Source: Hymenopus coronatus (Eukaryota; Arthropoda; Insecta; Mantodea; Hymenopodidae). From it: 64,000 nucleotides of DNA. Numbering within the stretch: position 1 is the stretch's first letter; each line of letters begins with the position of its first letter. Of the stretch, positions 1-15,110 are shown in pieces. The position numbers and the translations under genes were made by a program. The notes beneath the pieces are model-generated. The model was not told where the DNA came from. It was given only the letters and a program-made list of their open reading frames with translations, and ran no database searches. The stretch is from contig CM060890.1 in assembly GCA_030762935.1 (NCBI GenBank), forward strand, positions 153,422,129 to 153,486,128, in the 5' to 3' direction.

Positions 1-224
1 GGGTACCTCATACTGGAATATTTGATAGAGTAGCTAATCAAAAAGGTAAAACTGATATAAGCTACAGTTCCTTAGAGTATGGAGTGTCTAGGACAGAGTA
101 GCTCATAGTGCAATACTAGCTTAAGGAGTGGCAAATCAAAAAGGTAAAACTGATATAAGCTTTCAGTTCCTTAGAGTATGGAGCTTCTAGGCCAGGGTAC
201 CTCATACTGCAATTATTGCTGAAG

Positions 225-3200
225 TGACTAATCAAAAAGGTAATACTGATATAAACTTACAGTTCCTTAGAGTATGGAGCGTCTAGGCCAGGGTACTTCA
301 TACTGCAATTATTGCTGAAGTGCCTAATCAAAAAGGTAAAATTGATAATAAGCTACAGTTCCTTAGAACATGGAGTGTCTAGGCCTGGGTAGCTCATACT
401 GCAATACTCGCTGAAGGAGTAGCTAATTAAAAGGGTAAAACTGATATAAGCTTACAGTTCCTTAGAGTATGGAGTGTCTAGGTCAGGGTACCTCATACTG
501 CAATACTCGCTGAAGTGGCTTATCAAAAAGGTAAAACTCATATAAGCTTACAGTTCCTTAGAGTATGGAGTGACTAGGACAGGGTACCTCATATTGCAAT
601 AAACTCTGAAGGAGTGCCTAACCAAAAGGTAAAACTGATATAAGCTTATAGTTCCTTAGAGTATGGAGTGTGTAGGCCAGGGTAGCTTATACTGCAATAC
701 TCGCTGAAGTGGCTAATCAAAAAGGAAAAACTAATAAGTTTACAGTACCTTAGAGTACGGAGTGTCTAGGCCAGGGTACCTCAAACTGCAATATTTGCTG
801 GAGTAGCTAAACAAAAAGGTAAAACTGATATAAGCCCACAGTTCCTTAGAGTATGGAGTGTCTCGGACAGGGTAGGTCATAGTGCAATACTATCTTAAGG
901 AGTGGCAAATCAAAAAGGTAAAACTGATATAAGCTTACAGTTCCTTAGAGTATGGATTGTGTAGGCCAAGGTACCTCATACTCCAATACTTGCTTAAGTT
1001 GCTAATCAAAAAGGTTAAACTGATAAATTAGCAGTTCTTTAGAGTATGGAGTGTCCGGTCCAGGGTACCTCATACTGCAATTATTGCTGAAGTGACTAAT
1101 CAAAAAGGTAAAACTGATATAAGCTACAGTTCCTTAGAGTATGAAGTGTGTAGGCCAGGGTACCTCATACTCCAATACTTGCTTAAGTGGCTAATCAAAA
1201 AGGTTAAACTGATAAATTTGCAGTTCTTTAGAGTATGGAGTGTCTGGGCTAGGGTACCTCATACTGCAGTAATTACTAAAGTAGCTAATAAAAAAGGTTA
1301 AACCGATAAGTTTACAGTTCCTTAGAGTATGGAAGTGTCTAGACCAGGGTACCTCATACTGCAATACTCGCTGAAGTGGCTAATCAGAAGGGTAAAACTG
1401 CTAGGTTTACAGTTCCTTAGAGTATGGAGTGTCTAGGCCAGGGTAACTCATACTGCAATACTCGCTGGAGTGGCTAATCAAAAGGTAAAACTGATAAGTT
1501 TACAGTTCCTTACAGTATGGAGTGTCTAGGCCAGGGTACCTCATACTGCAATACTCGCTGAAGTAGCTAATCAAAAAGGCAAAACTGCTAGGTTTACACT
1601 TTCTTAGAGTATGGAGTGTCTAGGCCAGTGTACCTCATACTGCAATACTCGCTGAAGGAGTGACTAATCAAAAAGGTAAAACTGATATAAGCTTACAGTT
1701 CCTTAGACTATGGAGTGTCTAGGCCAGAGTACCTCATACTGCAATACTTGCTGAAGTGGCTAATCAAGAAGGTTAAAATGATAAGTAAACAGTTCCTTAG
1801 AGTATGGAGTGTCTAGGCCAGGGTACCTCATACTGCAATACTCGCTGAAGTGGCCAATCAAAAAGGTTAACCTGATAAGTTTACAGTTCCTTAGAGTATG
1901 GAGTGCTAGTCGAGGGTACCTCGTACTGCAATACTCGATGAAGTGGCTAATCAAAAGGGAAAAACTAATAAGTTTACAGTACCTTAGAGTACGGAGTGTC
2001 TAGGCCCTCATATTGCAATATTTGCTGGAGTAGCTAATCAAAAAGGTAAAACTGATATAAGCTTACAGTGTTTAGGACAAGGTAGCTCATAGTGCAATAC
2101 TAGCTTAAGGAGTGGCAAATCAAAAAGCTAAAACTGATATAAGCTTACAGTTTCTTAGAGTATGGAGCTTCTAGGCCAGGGTACTTCATACTGCAATTAT
2201 TGCTGAAGTGACTAATCAAAAAGGTAAAACTGATATAAGCTACAGTTCCTTAGAGTACGGAGTGTCTAGGCCAGGGTAGCTCACACTGCAATACTTGCTG
2301 AAGGAGTGACTTATCAAAAAGGTAATACTGATATAAGCTTACAGTTCCTTAGAGTATGGAGCGTCTAGGCCAGGGTACCTCATACTGCAATTATTGCTGA
2401 AGTAACTAATCAAAAAGGTAAAACTGATAATAAGCTACAATTCCTTAGAATATTGAATGTCTAGGCCTGGGTAGCTCATAGTGCAATACTCGCTGAAGGA
2501 GTAGCTAATCAAAAAGGTAAAACTGATGTAAGCTTACAGTTCCTTAGAGTATGGAGTGTCTAGGTCAGGGTACCTCATATTGCAATACTCGCTGAAGTGA
2601 CTTATCAAAAAGGTAAAACTGATATAAGCTTACAGATCCTTACAGAATGGAGTGTCTAGTACAGGGTACCTCATACTGCAATACTCTCTGAAGGCGTGCC
2701 TAACCAAAAAGGTAAAACTGATATAAGCTTATAGCTCCTTAGAGTATGGAGTGTGTAGGCCAGGGTACCTCATACTGTAATATTTGCAGGAGGAGCTAAT
2801 CAAAAAGGTAAAACTGATATAAGCTTACAGTTCCTTAGAGTATGGAGCTTCTAGGCCTGGGTACCTCATACTGCAATTATTGCTGAAAAGACTAATCAAA
2901 AAGTTAAAACTGATATAAGCTGCAGTTCCTTAGATTATGGAGTGTCTAGGCCAGGGTAGCTCACACTACAATACTTGCTGAAGGAGTGACTAATCAAAAA
3001 GGTAATACTGATATAAGCTTACAGTTCCTTAGAGTATGGAGCGTGTAGGCCAGGGTACCTCAAACTGCAATTATTGCTGAAGAGACTAATCAAAAAGTTA
3101 AAATTGATAATAAGCTATAGTTCCTTAGAATATGGAGTGTCTAGGCCTGGGTAGCTCATAGTGCAATACTCGCTGAAGGAGTAGCTAATCAAAAAGGTAA

Positions 3201-5000
3201 AATTGATATAAGCTTACAGTTCCTTAGAGTATGGAGTGTCTAGGTCAGGGTACCTCATACTGCAATACTCGCTGAAGTGGCTTATCAAAAAGGTAAAACT
3301 CATATAAGCTTACAGTTCCTTAGAGTATGGAGTGACTAGGACAGGGTACCTCATACTGCAATAAACTCTGAAGGAGTGCCTAACCAAAAAGGTAAAACTG
3401 ATATAAGCTTATAGTTCCTTAGAGTATGGAGTGTGTAGGCCAGGGTAGCTCATACTGCAATACTCGCTGAAGTGGCTAATCACAAAGGAAAAACTAATAA
3501 GTTTACAGTACCTTAGAGTACGGAGTGTCTAGGCCAGGGTACCTCAAACTGCAATATTTGCTGGAGTAGCTAATCATAAAGGTAAAACTGATATAAGCCT
3601 ACAGTTCCTTAGAGTATGGAGTGTCTCGGACAGGGTAGCTCATAATGCAATACTAGCTTAAGGAGTGGCAAATCAAAAAGGTAAAACTGATGTAAGCTTA
3701 CAGTTCCTTAGAGTATGGAGTGTGTATGCCAGAGTAGCTCATACACCAATACTTGCTTAAGTGGCTAATCAAAAAGGTTAAACTGTTAAAATTGCAGTTC
3801 TTTAGAGTATGGAGTGTCTGGGCCAGGGTACCTCATACTGCAATTATTGCTGAAGTGACTAATCAAAAAGGAAAAACTGATATAAGCTACAGTTCCTTAG
3901 AGTATGGAGTGTGTAGGCCAGGGTACCTCATACTCCAATACTTGCTTAAGTGGCTAATCAAAAAGGTTAAACTGATAAATTTGCAGTTCTTTAGAGTATG
4001 GAGTGTCTGGGCCAGGGTACCTCATACTGCAATAATTGCTGAAGTGGCTAATAAAAAAGGTTAAACCGATAAGTTTACAGTTCCTTAGAGTATGGAGTGT
4101 CTAGAGCAGGGTACCTCATACTGCAATACTCGCTGAAGTGGCTAATCAGAAGGGTAAAACTGCTAGGGTTACAGTTCCTTAGAGTATGGAGTGTCTAGGC
4201 CAGGGTACCTTATACTGCAATACTCGCTGGAGTGGCTAATCAAAAAGGTAAAACTGATAAATTTACAGTTCCTTACAGTATGGAGTGTCAAGGCCAGGGT
4301 ACCTCATACTGCAATACTCGCTGAAATGGCTAATCAAAAAGGCAAAACTGCTAGGTTTACAGTTTCATAGAGTATGGAGTGTCTAGGCCAGTGTACCTCA
4401 TACTGCAATACTCGCTGAAGGAGTGACTAATCAAAAAGGTAAAACTGATATAAGCTTACAGTTCCTTAGAGTATGGATTGTCTAGGCCAGTGTACCTCAT
4501 ACTGCCATACTTGCTGAAGTGGCTAATCAAGAAGGTTAAACTCATAAGTAAACAGTTCCTTAGAGTATGGAGTGTCTAGGCCAGGGTACCTCATACTGCA
4601 ATACTCGCTGAAGTGGCCAATCAAAAAGGTTAACCTGATAAGTTTACAGTTCCTTAGACTATGGAGTGTCTAGGCGAGGGTACCTCGTACTGCAATACTC
4701 GCTGAAGTGGCTGATCAAATAGGAAAAACTAATAAGTTTACAGTACCTTAGAGTACGAGGTGTCTAGGCCAGGGTACCTCATACTGCAATATTTGCTGGA
4801 GTAGCTAATCAAAAAGGTAAAACTGATATAAGCTTACAGTTCCTTAGAGTATGGAGTGTCTAGGACAGGGTAGCTAATAGTGCAATACTAGCTTAAGGAG
4901 TGGCAAATCAAAAAGGTAAAACTGATATAAGCTTACAGTTCCTTAGAGTATGGAGCTTCTAAGCCAGGGTACCTCATACTGCAATTATTGCTGAAGAGAC
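225..5000. repeat. Higher-order duplication in the 95-bp satellite, period ~2.76 kb
   Basis: Monomers from about 225-2,220 recur in the same order at about 2,985-5,000, offset by about 2,762 bp (growing to about 2,790 after small indels). Diagnostic variants occur in both blocks, for example the segment 'gagtgactaggacagggtacc' near 566 and 3,328, and 'catactccaatacttgctt' near 1,165 and 3,927. This shows a block of about 29 monomers was duplicated as a unit. Confidence 0.8.
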
Positions 5001-8000
5001 TAATCAAAAAGGTAAAATTGATAATAAGCTACAGTTCTTTAGAATATGGAGTGTCTAGGCCTGGGTAGCTCAAAGTGTAATACTCGCTGAAGGAGTAGCT
5101 AATCAAAAAGGTAAAACTGATAAATTTGCAGTTCTTTAGAGTATGGAGTGTCTAGGCCGGGGTACTTCATACTGCAATAATTGCTAAAGTGGGTAATAAA
5201 AAAGGTTAAACCGATAAGTTTACAGTTCCTTAGAGTAATGGAGTGTCTAGGCTAGGGTACCTCATACTGCAATACTCGCTGAAGTGGCTAATCAAAAAGG
5301 TAAAACTGCTAGGTTTACAGTTCCTTAGAGTATGGAGTGTTTAGGCCAGGGTAGCTCATACCGCAAAACTCGCTGGAGTGGCTAATCAAAAAGGTAAAAC
5401 TGATAAGTTTACAGTTCCTTAGAGTATGGAGTGTCTAGGCCAGTGTACCTCATACTGCAATACTCGCTGAAGGAGTGACTAATCAAAAAGGTAAAACTGA
5501 TATAAGTTTACAGTTCCTTAGAGTATGGAGTATCTAGGCCAGGGTACCTTATACTGCAATACTCGCTGAAGTGGCTAATCAAAAAGGTAAAACTGATAGA
5601 GGTTACAGTTCCTTAGAGTATGGAGTGTCTAGGCCGGGGTAGCTCAAAGTGCAATACTTGCTGAAGGAGTGACTAATCAACGAGGTAAAACTGATATAAG
5701 CTTACAATTCCTTAGAGTATGGAGTGTCTCGGCCAGGGTAGCTCACATTGCAATACTTGCTCAAGGAGTGACTAATCAAAAAGGTAATACTGATATAAGT
5801 ATACAGTTCCTTAGAGTATGGAGTGCCTAGGCCAGGGTACCTCATACTGCAATATTTGCAGGAGTAGCTAATCAAAAAGGTAAAACTGATATAAGCATAC
5901 AGTTCCTTAGAGTATGGAGTGTCTAGGACAGGGTACCTCATACTGCAATACTCGCTGAAGTGGCCAATCAAAAAGGTTAACCTGATAAGTTTACAGTTCC
6001 TTAGAGTATGGAATGTCTAGGCCAGTGTACTTCTTACTGCAATATTTGCTGGAGTAGCTAATCAAAAAGGTAAAACTGATATAAGCTTACAGTTCCTAGG
6101 AGTATGTAGTGTCTAGGCCAGGGTAGCTCACACTGCAATACTTGCTGAAGGAGTGACTAATCAAAAAGGTAATACAGATATTAGCTTACAGTTCCTTAGA
6201 GTATGGAGTGTGTAGGCCAGGGTACCTCATACTCAAATACTTGCTGAAGTGGCTAATCATAAATGTTAAACTGATAAATTTGCAGTTCTTTATACTATGG
6301 AGTGTCTAGGCCGGGGTACCTCATACTGCAATAATTGCTGAGGTGGCTAATAAAAAAGGTAAAACTGCTAAGTTTACAGTTCCTTTGAGTATGGAGTGTC
6401 TAGGCCAGGGTACCTCATTCTGCAATACTCGCTGGAGTGGCTGATTAAAAAGTTAGACTGATAAGTTTACAGTTCCTTTGAGTATGGAGTGTCTAGGCCA
6501 GTTTACCTCATACTGCAATATTCGCTGAAGGATAGACTAATCAAAAAGGTACAACTGATATAAGGTTACAGTTCCTTAGATTATGGAGTGTCTAGGCCAT
6601 AGTACCTCATAGTGCAATACTTGCTGAAGTGGCTAATCAAAAAGGTTAACCTGATAAGTTTACAGTTCCTTAGAGTATGGAGTGTCTAGGCAAGGGTACC
6701 TCATACTGCAATACTCGCTGAAGTGGCTAATCAAAAGGAAAAACTAATAAGTTTACAGTACCTTAGAGTACGGAGTATCTAGGCCAGGGTACCTCAAACT
6801 GCAATATTTGCGGGAGTAGCTAATCAAAAAGGTAAAACTGATATAAGCTAACAGTTCCTTTGAGTATGGAGTGTCTATGACAGGGTAGCTCATAGTGCAA
6901 TACTAGCTTGAGGAGTGGTAAATCAAAAAGGTAAGACTGATATAAGCTTACAATTCCTTAAAGTATGGAGCTTCTAGGCCAGGCTACCTCATACTGCAAT
7001 TATTGCTGAAGTGACTAATCAAAAAGTAAAACTGATATAAGGTACAGTTCCTTAGAGTATGGAGTGTCTATGACAAGGTAGCTCACACTGCAATACTTGC
7101 TGATGGAGTGACTAATCAAAAAGGTAATACTGATATAAGCTTACAGTTCCTTAGAGTATGAAAGTGTGTAGGCAAGGGTACCTCATAGTCCAATACTTGC
7201 TGAAGTGGCTAATCAAAAGGGTTAAACTGATAAATTTGCAGTTCTTTAGAGTATGGAGTGTCTGGGCCAGGGTACCTCATACTGCAAAACTCGCTGAAGT
7301 GGCTAATCAAAAAAGCAAAACTGCTAGGTTTACAGTTTCTTAGAGTATGGAATGTCTAGGCCAGTGTACCTCATACTGCAAAACTCGCTGAAGGAGTGAC
7401 TTATCAAAAAGGTAAAACTGATATAAGCTTACAGTTCCTTAGAGTATGGAGTCTCTAGGCCAGGGTAACTCATTCTGCAATACTCGCTGAAGTGGCTAAT
7501 CAAAAAGGAATAACTAATAAGTTTACAGTTCCTTAGAGTATAGAGTGTCTAAGCCAGGGTACATCATATTGCAATTATTGCTGAAGTGACTAATCAAAAA
7601 GGTAAAACTGATATAAGCTGACAGTTCCTTAGATTATGGAGTGTCTAGGCGAAGGTACCTCATACTGCCATACTTGCTGAAGTGGCTAATCAATTAGGAA
7701 AAACTTATAAGTTTACAGTTCCTTAGAGTATTGAGTGTCTCGGCAAGTGTAGCTCACATTGCAATACTTGCTGAAGGAGTGACTAATCAAAAAGGTAATA
7801 CTGATATAAGCTTACAGTTCATTAGAGTATGGAGTGTCTAGGCCAGGGTACCTCATACTGCAATGCTTGCTGATGTGGCTAATCAAAAAGGTTAAACTGA
7901 AGGATAAACAATTCCTTAGAGTATGGAGTGTCTACACCAGGGTACCTCATACAGCAATACTCGCTGAAGTGGCTAATCAAAAAGGAATAACTAATAAGTT

Positions 8001-10829
8001 TACAGTACCTTAGAGTACGGATTGTCTATGCCGGGGTACCTCATACTGCAATATTTGCTGGAGTAGCTAATCAAAAAGGTAAAACTGATATAAGCTTACA
8101 GTTCCTTAGAGTATGGAGTGTCTAGGACAGGGTAGCTCATAGTGCAATACTAGGTTAAGGAGTGGCTAATCAAAAAGGTAAAACTGATATAAGCTTACAG
8201 TTCCTTAGAGTATGGAGCTTCTAGGCCAGGGTACCTCATACTTCAATTATTGCTGAAGTGAATAATCAAAAAGGTAAAACAGATATAAGCTACAGTTCCT
8301 TAGAGTATTGAGTGTCTAGGCCAGGGTAGCTCATAGTGCAATACTCGCTGAAGGAGTAACTAACCAAAAAGGTAAAATTGATATAAGCTTACAGTTCCTT
8401 AGAGTATGGAGTGTCTAGGCCAGGGTACCTCATACTGCAATACTCGCTGAAGTGGCTAATCAAAAAGGTAAAACTGATATAAGCTTATAGTTCCTTAGAG
8501 TATAGAGTGTCTAGGCCAGGGTAGCTTACACTGCAATACTTGCTGAAGTAGTGACTAATCAAAAAGTTAATACTGATATAAGCTTACAATTCCTTAGAGT
8601 ATGGAGTGTGTAGTCCAGGGTACCTCATACTGCAATACTTGCCGAAGTGGCTAATCAAAAAGGTTAAACCGATAGGTTTACAGTTCCTTAGAGTATGGAG
8701 TGTCTAGGCCAGGGTACCTCATACTGCAATACTCGCTGGAGTGGCTAATCAAAAAGGTAAAACTGATAAGTTTACAGTTCCTTGGAGTATGGATTTTCTA
8801 GGCCAGTGTACCTCATACAGCAATATTCGCTGAAGGAGTGACTAATCAAAAAGGTAAAACTGATATAAGCTTCAGTTCCTTAGAGTATGGAGTGTCTAGG
8901 CCAGTGTACCTCATACTGCAATACTCGCTGAAGGAGTGACTAATCAAAAAGGTAAAACTGATATAAGCTTACTGTTCCTTAGAGTATGGAGTATCTAGGC
9001 CAGAGTACCTCATACTGCAATACTTGCTGTAGTGGCTACTTAAAAATTTAAAACTGATAAGTTTACAGTTCCTTAGATTATGGAGTGTCTAGGCCAGGGT
9101 AGCACACACTGCAATACTTGCTGAAGGAGTGACTGGACAAAAAGGTAATACTAATATAAGTTTACAGTTCCTTAGAGAATGGAGTGTGTAGGCCAGGGTA
9201 CCTGATACTCCCATACTTGCTGAAGTGGCTAATCAAAAATATTAAACTGATAAATTTGCAGTTCTTTAGAGTATGGAGTGTCTGGGCCAAGGTACCTCAT
9301 ACTGCCATAATTGCTGTAGTGGCTATTAAAAAAGGTTAAACTGATAAGTTTACAGTTCCTTAGAGATTGGAGTGTCTAGACCAGGGTAACTCATACTGCA
9401 ATACTCGCTGAAGTGGCTAATCAGAAAGGTAAAACTTCTAGGTTTACAGTTCCTTAGAGTATGGAGTGTCTAGGCCAGGGTACCTCATACTGCAATACTC
9501 GCTGAAGTGGCTAATCAAAAAGGTAAAACTGATATAAGCTTACAGTTCCTTAGAGTATGGAGTGTCTAGGCCAGGTTACCTCATACTGCAATACTCGCTG
9601 AAGTGGCTAATCAAAAAAGCAAAACTGCTAGGTTTACAGTTTCTTAGAGTATTGAGTGTCTAGGCCAGTATACCTCATACTGCAATACTCGCTGCAGGAG
9701 TGACTAATCAAAAAGGTAAAACTGATATAAGCTTACAGTTCCTTAGAGTATGGAGTGTCTAGGCCAGTGTACCTTATACTGCAATACTCGCTGAAGGAGT
9801 GACTAATCGAAAAGGTAAAACTGATATAAGCTTACATTTCCTTAGAGTATGGAGAGTCTAGGCCAGAGTACCTCATACTGCAATACTTGCTGAAGTGGCT
9901 AATCAAAAAGGTTAAACTGATAAGTAAACAGTTCCTTAGAGTATGGAATGTCCAGGCCAGGGTACCTCATACTGCAATACTCGCTGAAGTGGCCAATCAA
10001 AAAGGTTAACCTGATAAGTTTACAGTTCCTTAGAGTATGGAGTGTCTAGGTGAGGGTACCCCATACTGCAATACTCGCTGAAGTGGCTAATCAAATAGGA
10101 AAAACTAATAAGTTTACAGTACCTTAGAGTACGGAGTGTCTAGGCCAGGGTACCTCATACTGCAATATTTGCTGGAGTAGCTAATCAAAAAGGTAAAACT
10201 GATATAAGCTTACAGTACCTTAGAGTATGGAGCTTCTAGGCCTGGGTAGCTCATAGTGCAATACTCGCTGAAGTGGCCAATCAAAAAGGTTAACCTGATA
10301 AGTTTACAGTTCCTTAGAGTATGGAGTGTCTAGGCCAGGGTACCTCATACTGCAATACTCGCTGAAGTGGCTAATCAAAAAATAAAAAAACTAATAAATT
10401 TACAGTACCTTTGAGTATGGAGTGTCTGGGCCAGGGTACATCATACTGCAATATTTGCTGGAGTAGCTAATCAAAAAGGGACATCTGATATAAGCTAACA
10501 GTTCCTTAGAGTATGGAGCTTCTAGGCCAGGGTACCTCATACTGCAATTATAGCTGAAGTGACTAATCAAATAGGTAAAACAGATATAAGCTACAGTTCC
10601 TTAGAGTATGCAGTGTCTAGGCCAGGGTACCTCATACTGCAATATTTGCTGGAGTAGCTAATCAAAAAGGTAAAACTGATATAAGCTTACAGTTCCTTAG
10701 AGTATGGAGTGTGTAGGCCAGGGTACCTCATACTCCAATACTTGCTGAAGTGGCTAATCAAAAAGGTTAAACTGATAAATTTGCAGTTTTTTAGAGTATG
10801 GAGCGTCTAGGCCGGGGTACCTCATACTG

Positions 10830-12150
10830 CAATAATTGCTGAAGTGTATAATAAAAAAGGTTAAACCGATAAGTTTACAGTTCCTTAGAGTATGGAGTGT
10901 CTAGGCCAGGGTACCTCATACTGCAATACTCGCTGAAGTGGCTAATCAAAAAGGTAAAACTACTAGGTTTGCAGTTCCTTAGAGTATGGAGTGTCTAGGC
11001 CAGGGTACCTCATACTGCAATACTTGCTGGAGTGGCTAATCAAAAAGGTAAAACTGATAAGATTACAGTTCCTTAGAGTATGGAGTGTTTAGGCCAGTGT
11101 ACCTCATACTGCAATACTCGCTGAAGGAGTGACTAATCAAAAAGGTGAAACTGATATAAGCTTACAGTTCCTTAGAGTATGGAGAGTCTAGGCCAGTGTA
11201 CCTCATACTTAAATACTCGCTGAAGGAGTGACTAATCAAAAAGGTAAAACAGATATAAGGTTACAGTTTCTTAGAGTATGGAGTGTCTAGGCCATAGTAC
11301 CTCATAGTGCAATACTTGCTGAAGTGGCTAATCAAAAAGGTTAAACTGACAAGTAAACAGTTCCTTAGAGTATGGAGTGTCTAGGCCAGGGTACCTCATA
11401 CTGCAATACTCGCTGAAGTGGCCAATCAAAAAGGTTAACCTGATAAGTTTACATTTCCTTAGAGTATGGAGTGTCTAGGCAAGGGTACCTCGTACTGCAA
11501 TAATTGCTGAAGTGTATAATAAAAAAGGTTAAACCGATAAGTTTACAGTTCCTTAGAGTATGGAGTGTCTAGGCCAGGGTAACTCATACTGCAATACTCG
11601 CTGAAGTGGCTAATCAAAAAGGTAAAACTGCTAGGTTTGCAGTTCCTTAGAGTATGGAGTGTCTAGGCCAGCGTATCTCATACTGCAATACTCGCCGGAG
11701 TGGCTAATCAAAAAGGTAAAACTTATAAGTTTACAGTTCCTTAGAGTATGGAGTGTCTAGGCCAGTGTACCTCATACTGCAATACTTGCTGAAGGAGTGA
11801 CTAATCAAAAAGGTAAAACTGATATAAGCTTACAGTTCCTTAGAGTATGGAGAGTCTAGGCCAGTGTACCTCATACTTAAATACTCGCTGAAGGAGTGAC
11901 TAATCAAAAGGGTAAAACAGATATAAGGTTACAGTTTCTTAGAGTATGGAGTGTCTAGGCCATAGTACCTCATAGTGCAATACTTGCTGAAGTGGCTAAT
12001 CAAAAAGTTAAACTGACAAGTAAACAGTTCCTTAGAGTATGGAGTGTCTAGGCCAGGGTACCTCATACTGCAATACTCGCTGAAGTGGCCAATCAAAAAA
12101 GTTAACCTGATAAGTTTACAGTTCCTTAGAGTATGGAGTGTCTAGGCAAG
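10830..12150. repeat. Seven-monomer tandem duplication in the satellite, period ~668 bp
   Basis: The block at about 10,830-11,480 is repeated at about 11,500-12,150. The rare variant 'aggccatagtacctcatag' is at 11,290 and again at 11,958, and 'gctgaagtgtataataaaa' is at about 10,838 and 11,507. Identity between the blocks is much higher than between random monomers. Confidence 0.8.
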
Positions 12151-14689
12151 GGTACCTCATACTGCAATACTCGTTGAAGTGGCTAATCAAAAGGAAAAAC
12201 TAATAAGTTTACAGTACCTTAGAGTACGGAGTGTCTAGGCCAGGGTACCTCAAACTGCAATATTTGCTGGAGTATCTAATTAAAAAGGTAAAACTGATAT
12301 AAGCTTACAGTTCGTTAGAGTATGGAGTGTCTAGGACAGGGTAGCTCATAGTGCAAAACTAGCTTAAGGACTGGCAAATCAAAAAGGTAAAACTGATATA
12401 AGCTTACAATTCCTTAGAGTATGGAGCTCCTAGGCCAGGGTACCTCATAATGCAATTATTGCTGAAATGACTAATCAAAAAGGTAAAACTGATATAAGGT
12501 ACAGTTCCTTAGAGTATGGAGTGTGTAGGCCAGGGTACCTCATACTCTAATACTTGCTGAAGTGGCTAATCAAAATGGTTAAACTGATAAATTTGCAGTT
12601 CTTTAGAGTATGGAGTGTCTAGGCCAGGGTACCTCATACTGCAATACTTGCTGAAGGAGTGACTAATCAAAAATGGTAATATTGATATAAGCTTACAGTT
12701 CCTTAGAGTATGGAGTGTGTAGGCCAGGGTACCTCATACTCTAATACTTGCTGAAGTGGCTAATCAAAATGGTTAAACTGATAAATTTGCAGTTCTTTAG
12801 AGTATGGAGTGTCTGGGCCAGGGTACCTCATACTGCAATACTCGCTGAAGTGGCTAATCAAAAAGGCAAAACTGCTAGGTTTACAGTTTCTTAGAGTATT
12901 GAGTGTCTAGTGCAGTATACCTCATACTGCAATACTCGCTGAAGGAGTGACTAATCAAAAAGGTAAAACTGATATGAGCTTACAGTTCCTTAGAGTATGG
13001 TGTGTCTAGGCCAGTGTACCTCATACTGCAATACTCGCTGAAATGGCTAATCAAAAAGGTAAAACTGATACAGGTTACAGTTCCTTAGAGTATGGAGTGT
13101 CTAGGCCAGAGTACCTCATACTGCAATACTTGCTGAAGTTGCTAATCGAAAACAGTTCCTTAGAGTATGGAGTGTCTAAGCCAGGGTACCTCATACTGCA
13201 ATACTCGCTGAAGTGGCCAATCAAACAGGTTAACCTGATAAGTTTAAAGTTCCTTAGAGTATGGAGTGTCTAAGCGAGGGTACTTCATACTGCAATACTC
13301 GTTGAAGTGGCTAATCAAAAAGGAAAAACTAATAAGTTTACAGTACCTTAGAGTACGGAGTATCTAGGCCACGGTACCTCATTCTGCAATATTTGCTAGA
13401 GTAGCTAATCAAAAAGGTAAAACTGATATAAGCTTACAGTTCCTTAGAGTATGGAGTGTCTAGGACAGGGTAGCTCATAGTGCTATACTAGCTTAAGAAG
13501 TGGGAAATCAAAAAGGTAAAACTGATTTAAGCTTACAGTTCCTTAGAGTATGGAGCTTCAATGCCAGGATACCTCATACTGCAATACTCGCTGAAGTGGC
13601 TAATCAAAAAGGCAAAACTGCTAGGTTTACAGTTCCTTAGAGTATGCAGTGTCTAGGCCAGGGTACCTTATACTGCAATACTCGCTGGAGTGGCTAATCG
13701 AAAAGGTAAAACTGATAAGTTTACAGTTCCTTAGAGTATGTAGTGTCTAGGCCAGTGTACCTCATACTGCAATACTCGCTGAAGTGGCTAATAAAAAAGG
13801 AATAACTAATAAGATTACAGTTCCTTAGTGTATGGAGTGTCTAGGCCAGGGTACCTCATACTGCAATACTCACTGGAGTGGCTAATCAAAAAGTAAAACT
13901 GATAAGTTTACAGTTCCTTAGAGTATGGAGTGTCTAAGCCAGGGTACACCATACTGCAATTATTGCTGAAGTGACTAATCAAAAAGGTAAAACTGATATA
14001 AGCTTACTGTTCCTTAGTGTATAGAGTGTCTAGGCCAGAGTACCTCATACTGCAACACTTGCTGAAGTGGCTAATCAAAAAGGTTAAACTGATGAGTAAA
14101 CAGTCCCTTAGAGTATAGAGTGTCTAGGCCAGAGTATCTCATACTGCAATACTCGCTGAAGTGGCCAATCAAAAAGGTTAACCTGATAAGTTTACAGCTC
14201 CTTAGAGTATGGAGTGTCTAGGCGAGGGTACCTCATACTGCAATACTCGCTGAAGTTGCTAATCAAAAAGGAAAAACTAATAAGTTTACAGTACCTTAGA
14301 GTACGGAGTGTCAACGCCAGGGTACCGCATACTGCAATATTTGCTGGAATAGCTAATAAAAAAGGTAAACCTGATATAAGCTTACAGTTCCTTAGAGTAC
14401 GGAGTGTCTAGGACAGGGTAGCTCATAGTGCACTACTAGCTTAAGGAGTGGCAAATAAAAAGGTAAAACTGATATAAGCTTACAGTTCCTTAGAGTATGG
14501 AGCTTCTAGGCCAGGGTACTTCATACTGCAATTATTGCTGAAGTGACTAAGCAAAAAGGTAAAACTGATATAAGCTACAGTTCCTTAGAGTATAGAGTGT
14601 CTAGGCCAGGGTAGCTCACACTGCAATACTTGCTGAAGGAGTGACTAATCGAAAAGGTAATACTGATATAAGCTTACAGTTCCTTAGAG

Positions 14690-15110
14690 TATGGAGCGTC
14701 TAGGCCAGGGTACCTCATACTGCAATTATTGCTGAAGTGACTAATCAAAAAGTTAAAACTGATAATAAGCTACTGTTCCATAGAATATGGAGTGTCTAGG
14801 CCTGGGTAGCTCATAGTGCAATACTCGTTGAACGAGTAGCTAATCAAAAAGGTAAAACTGATATAAGCTTACAGTTCCTTAGAGTATGGAGAGTCTAGGT
14901 CAGGGTACCTCATACTGCAATTATTGCTGAAGTGACTAATCAAAAAGTTAAAACTGATAATAAGCTACTGTTCCATAGAATATGGAGTGTCTAGGCCTGG
15001 GTAGCTCATAGTGCAATACTCGTTGAACGAGTAGCTAATCAAAAAGGTAAAACTGATATAAGCTTACAGTTCCTTAGAGTATGGAGAGTCTAGGTCAGGG
15101 TACCTCATAC
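14690..15110. repeat. Two-monomer recent duplication in the satellite, period 195 bp
   Basis: A dimer carrying the unusual variants 'aagctactgttccatagaa' and 'ctcgttgaacgagtagc' at 14,711-14,905 is repeated essentially unchanged at 14,906-15,100. It looks like a very recent unequal-exchange product. Confidence 0.8.
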
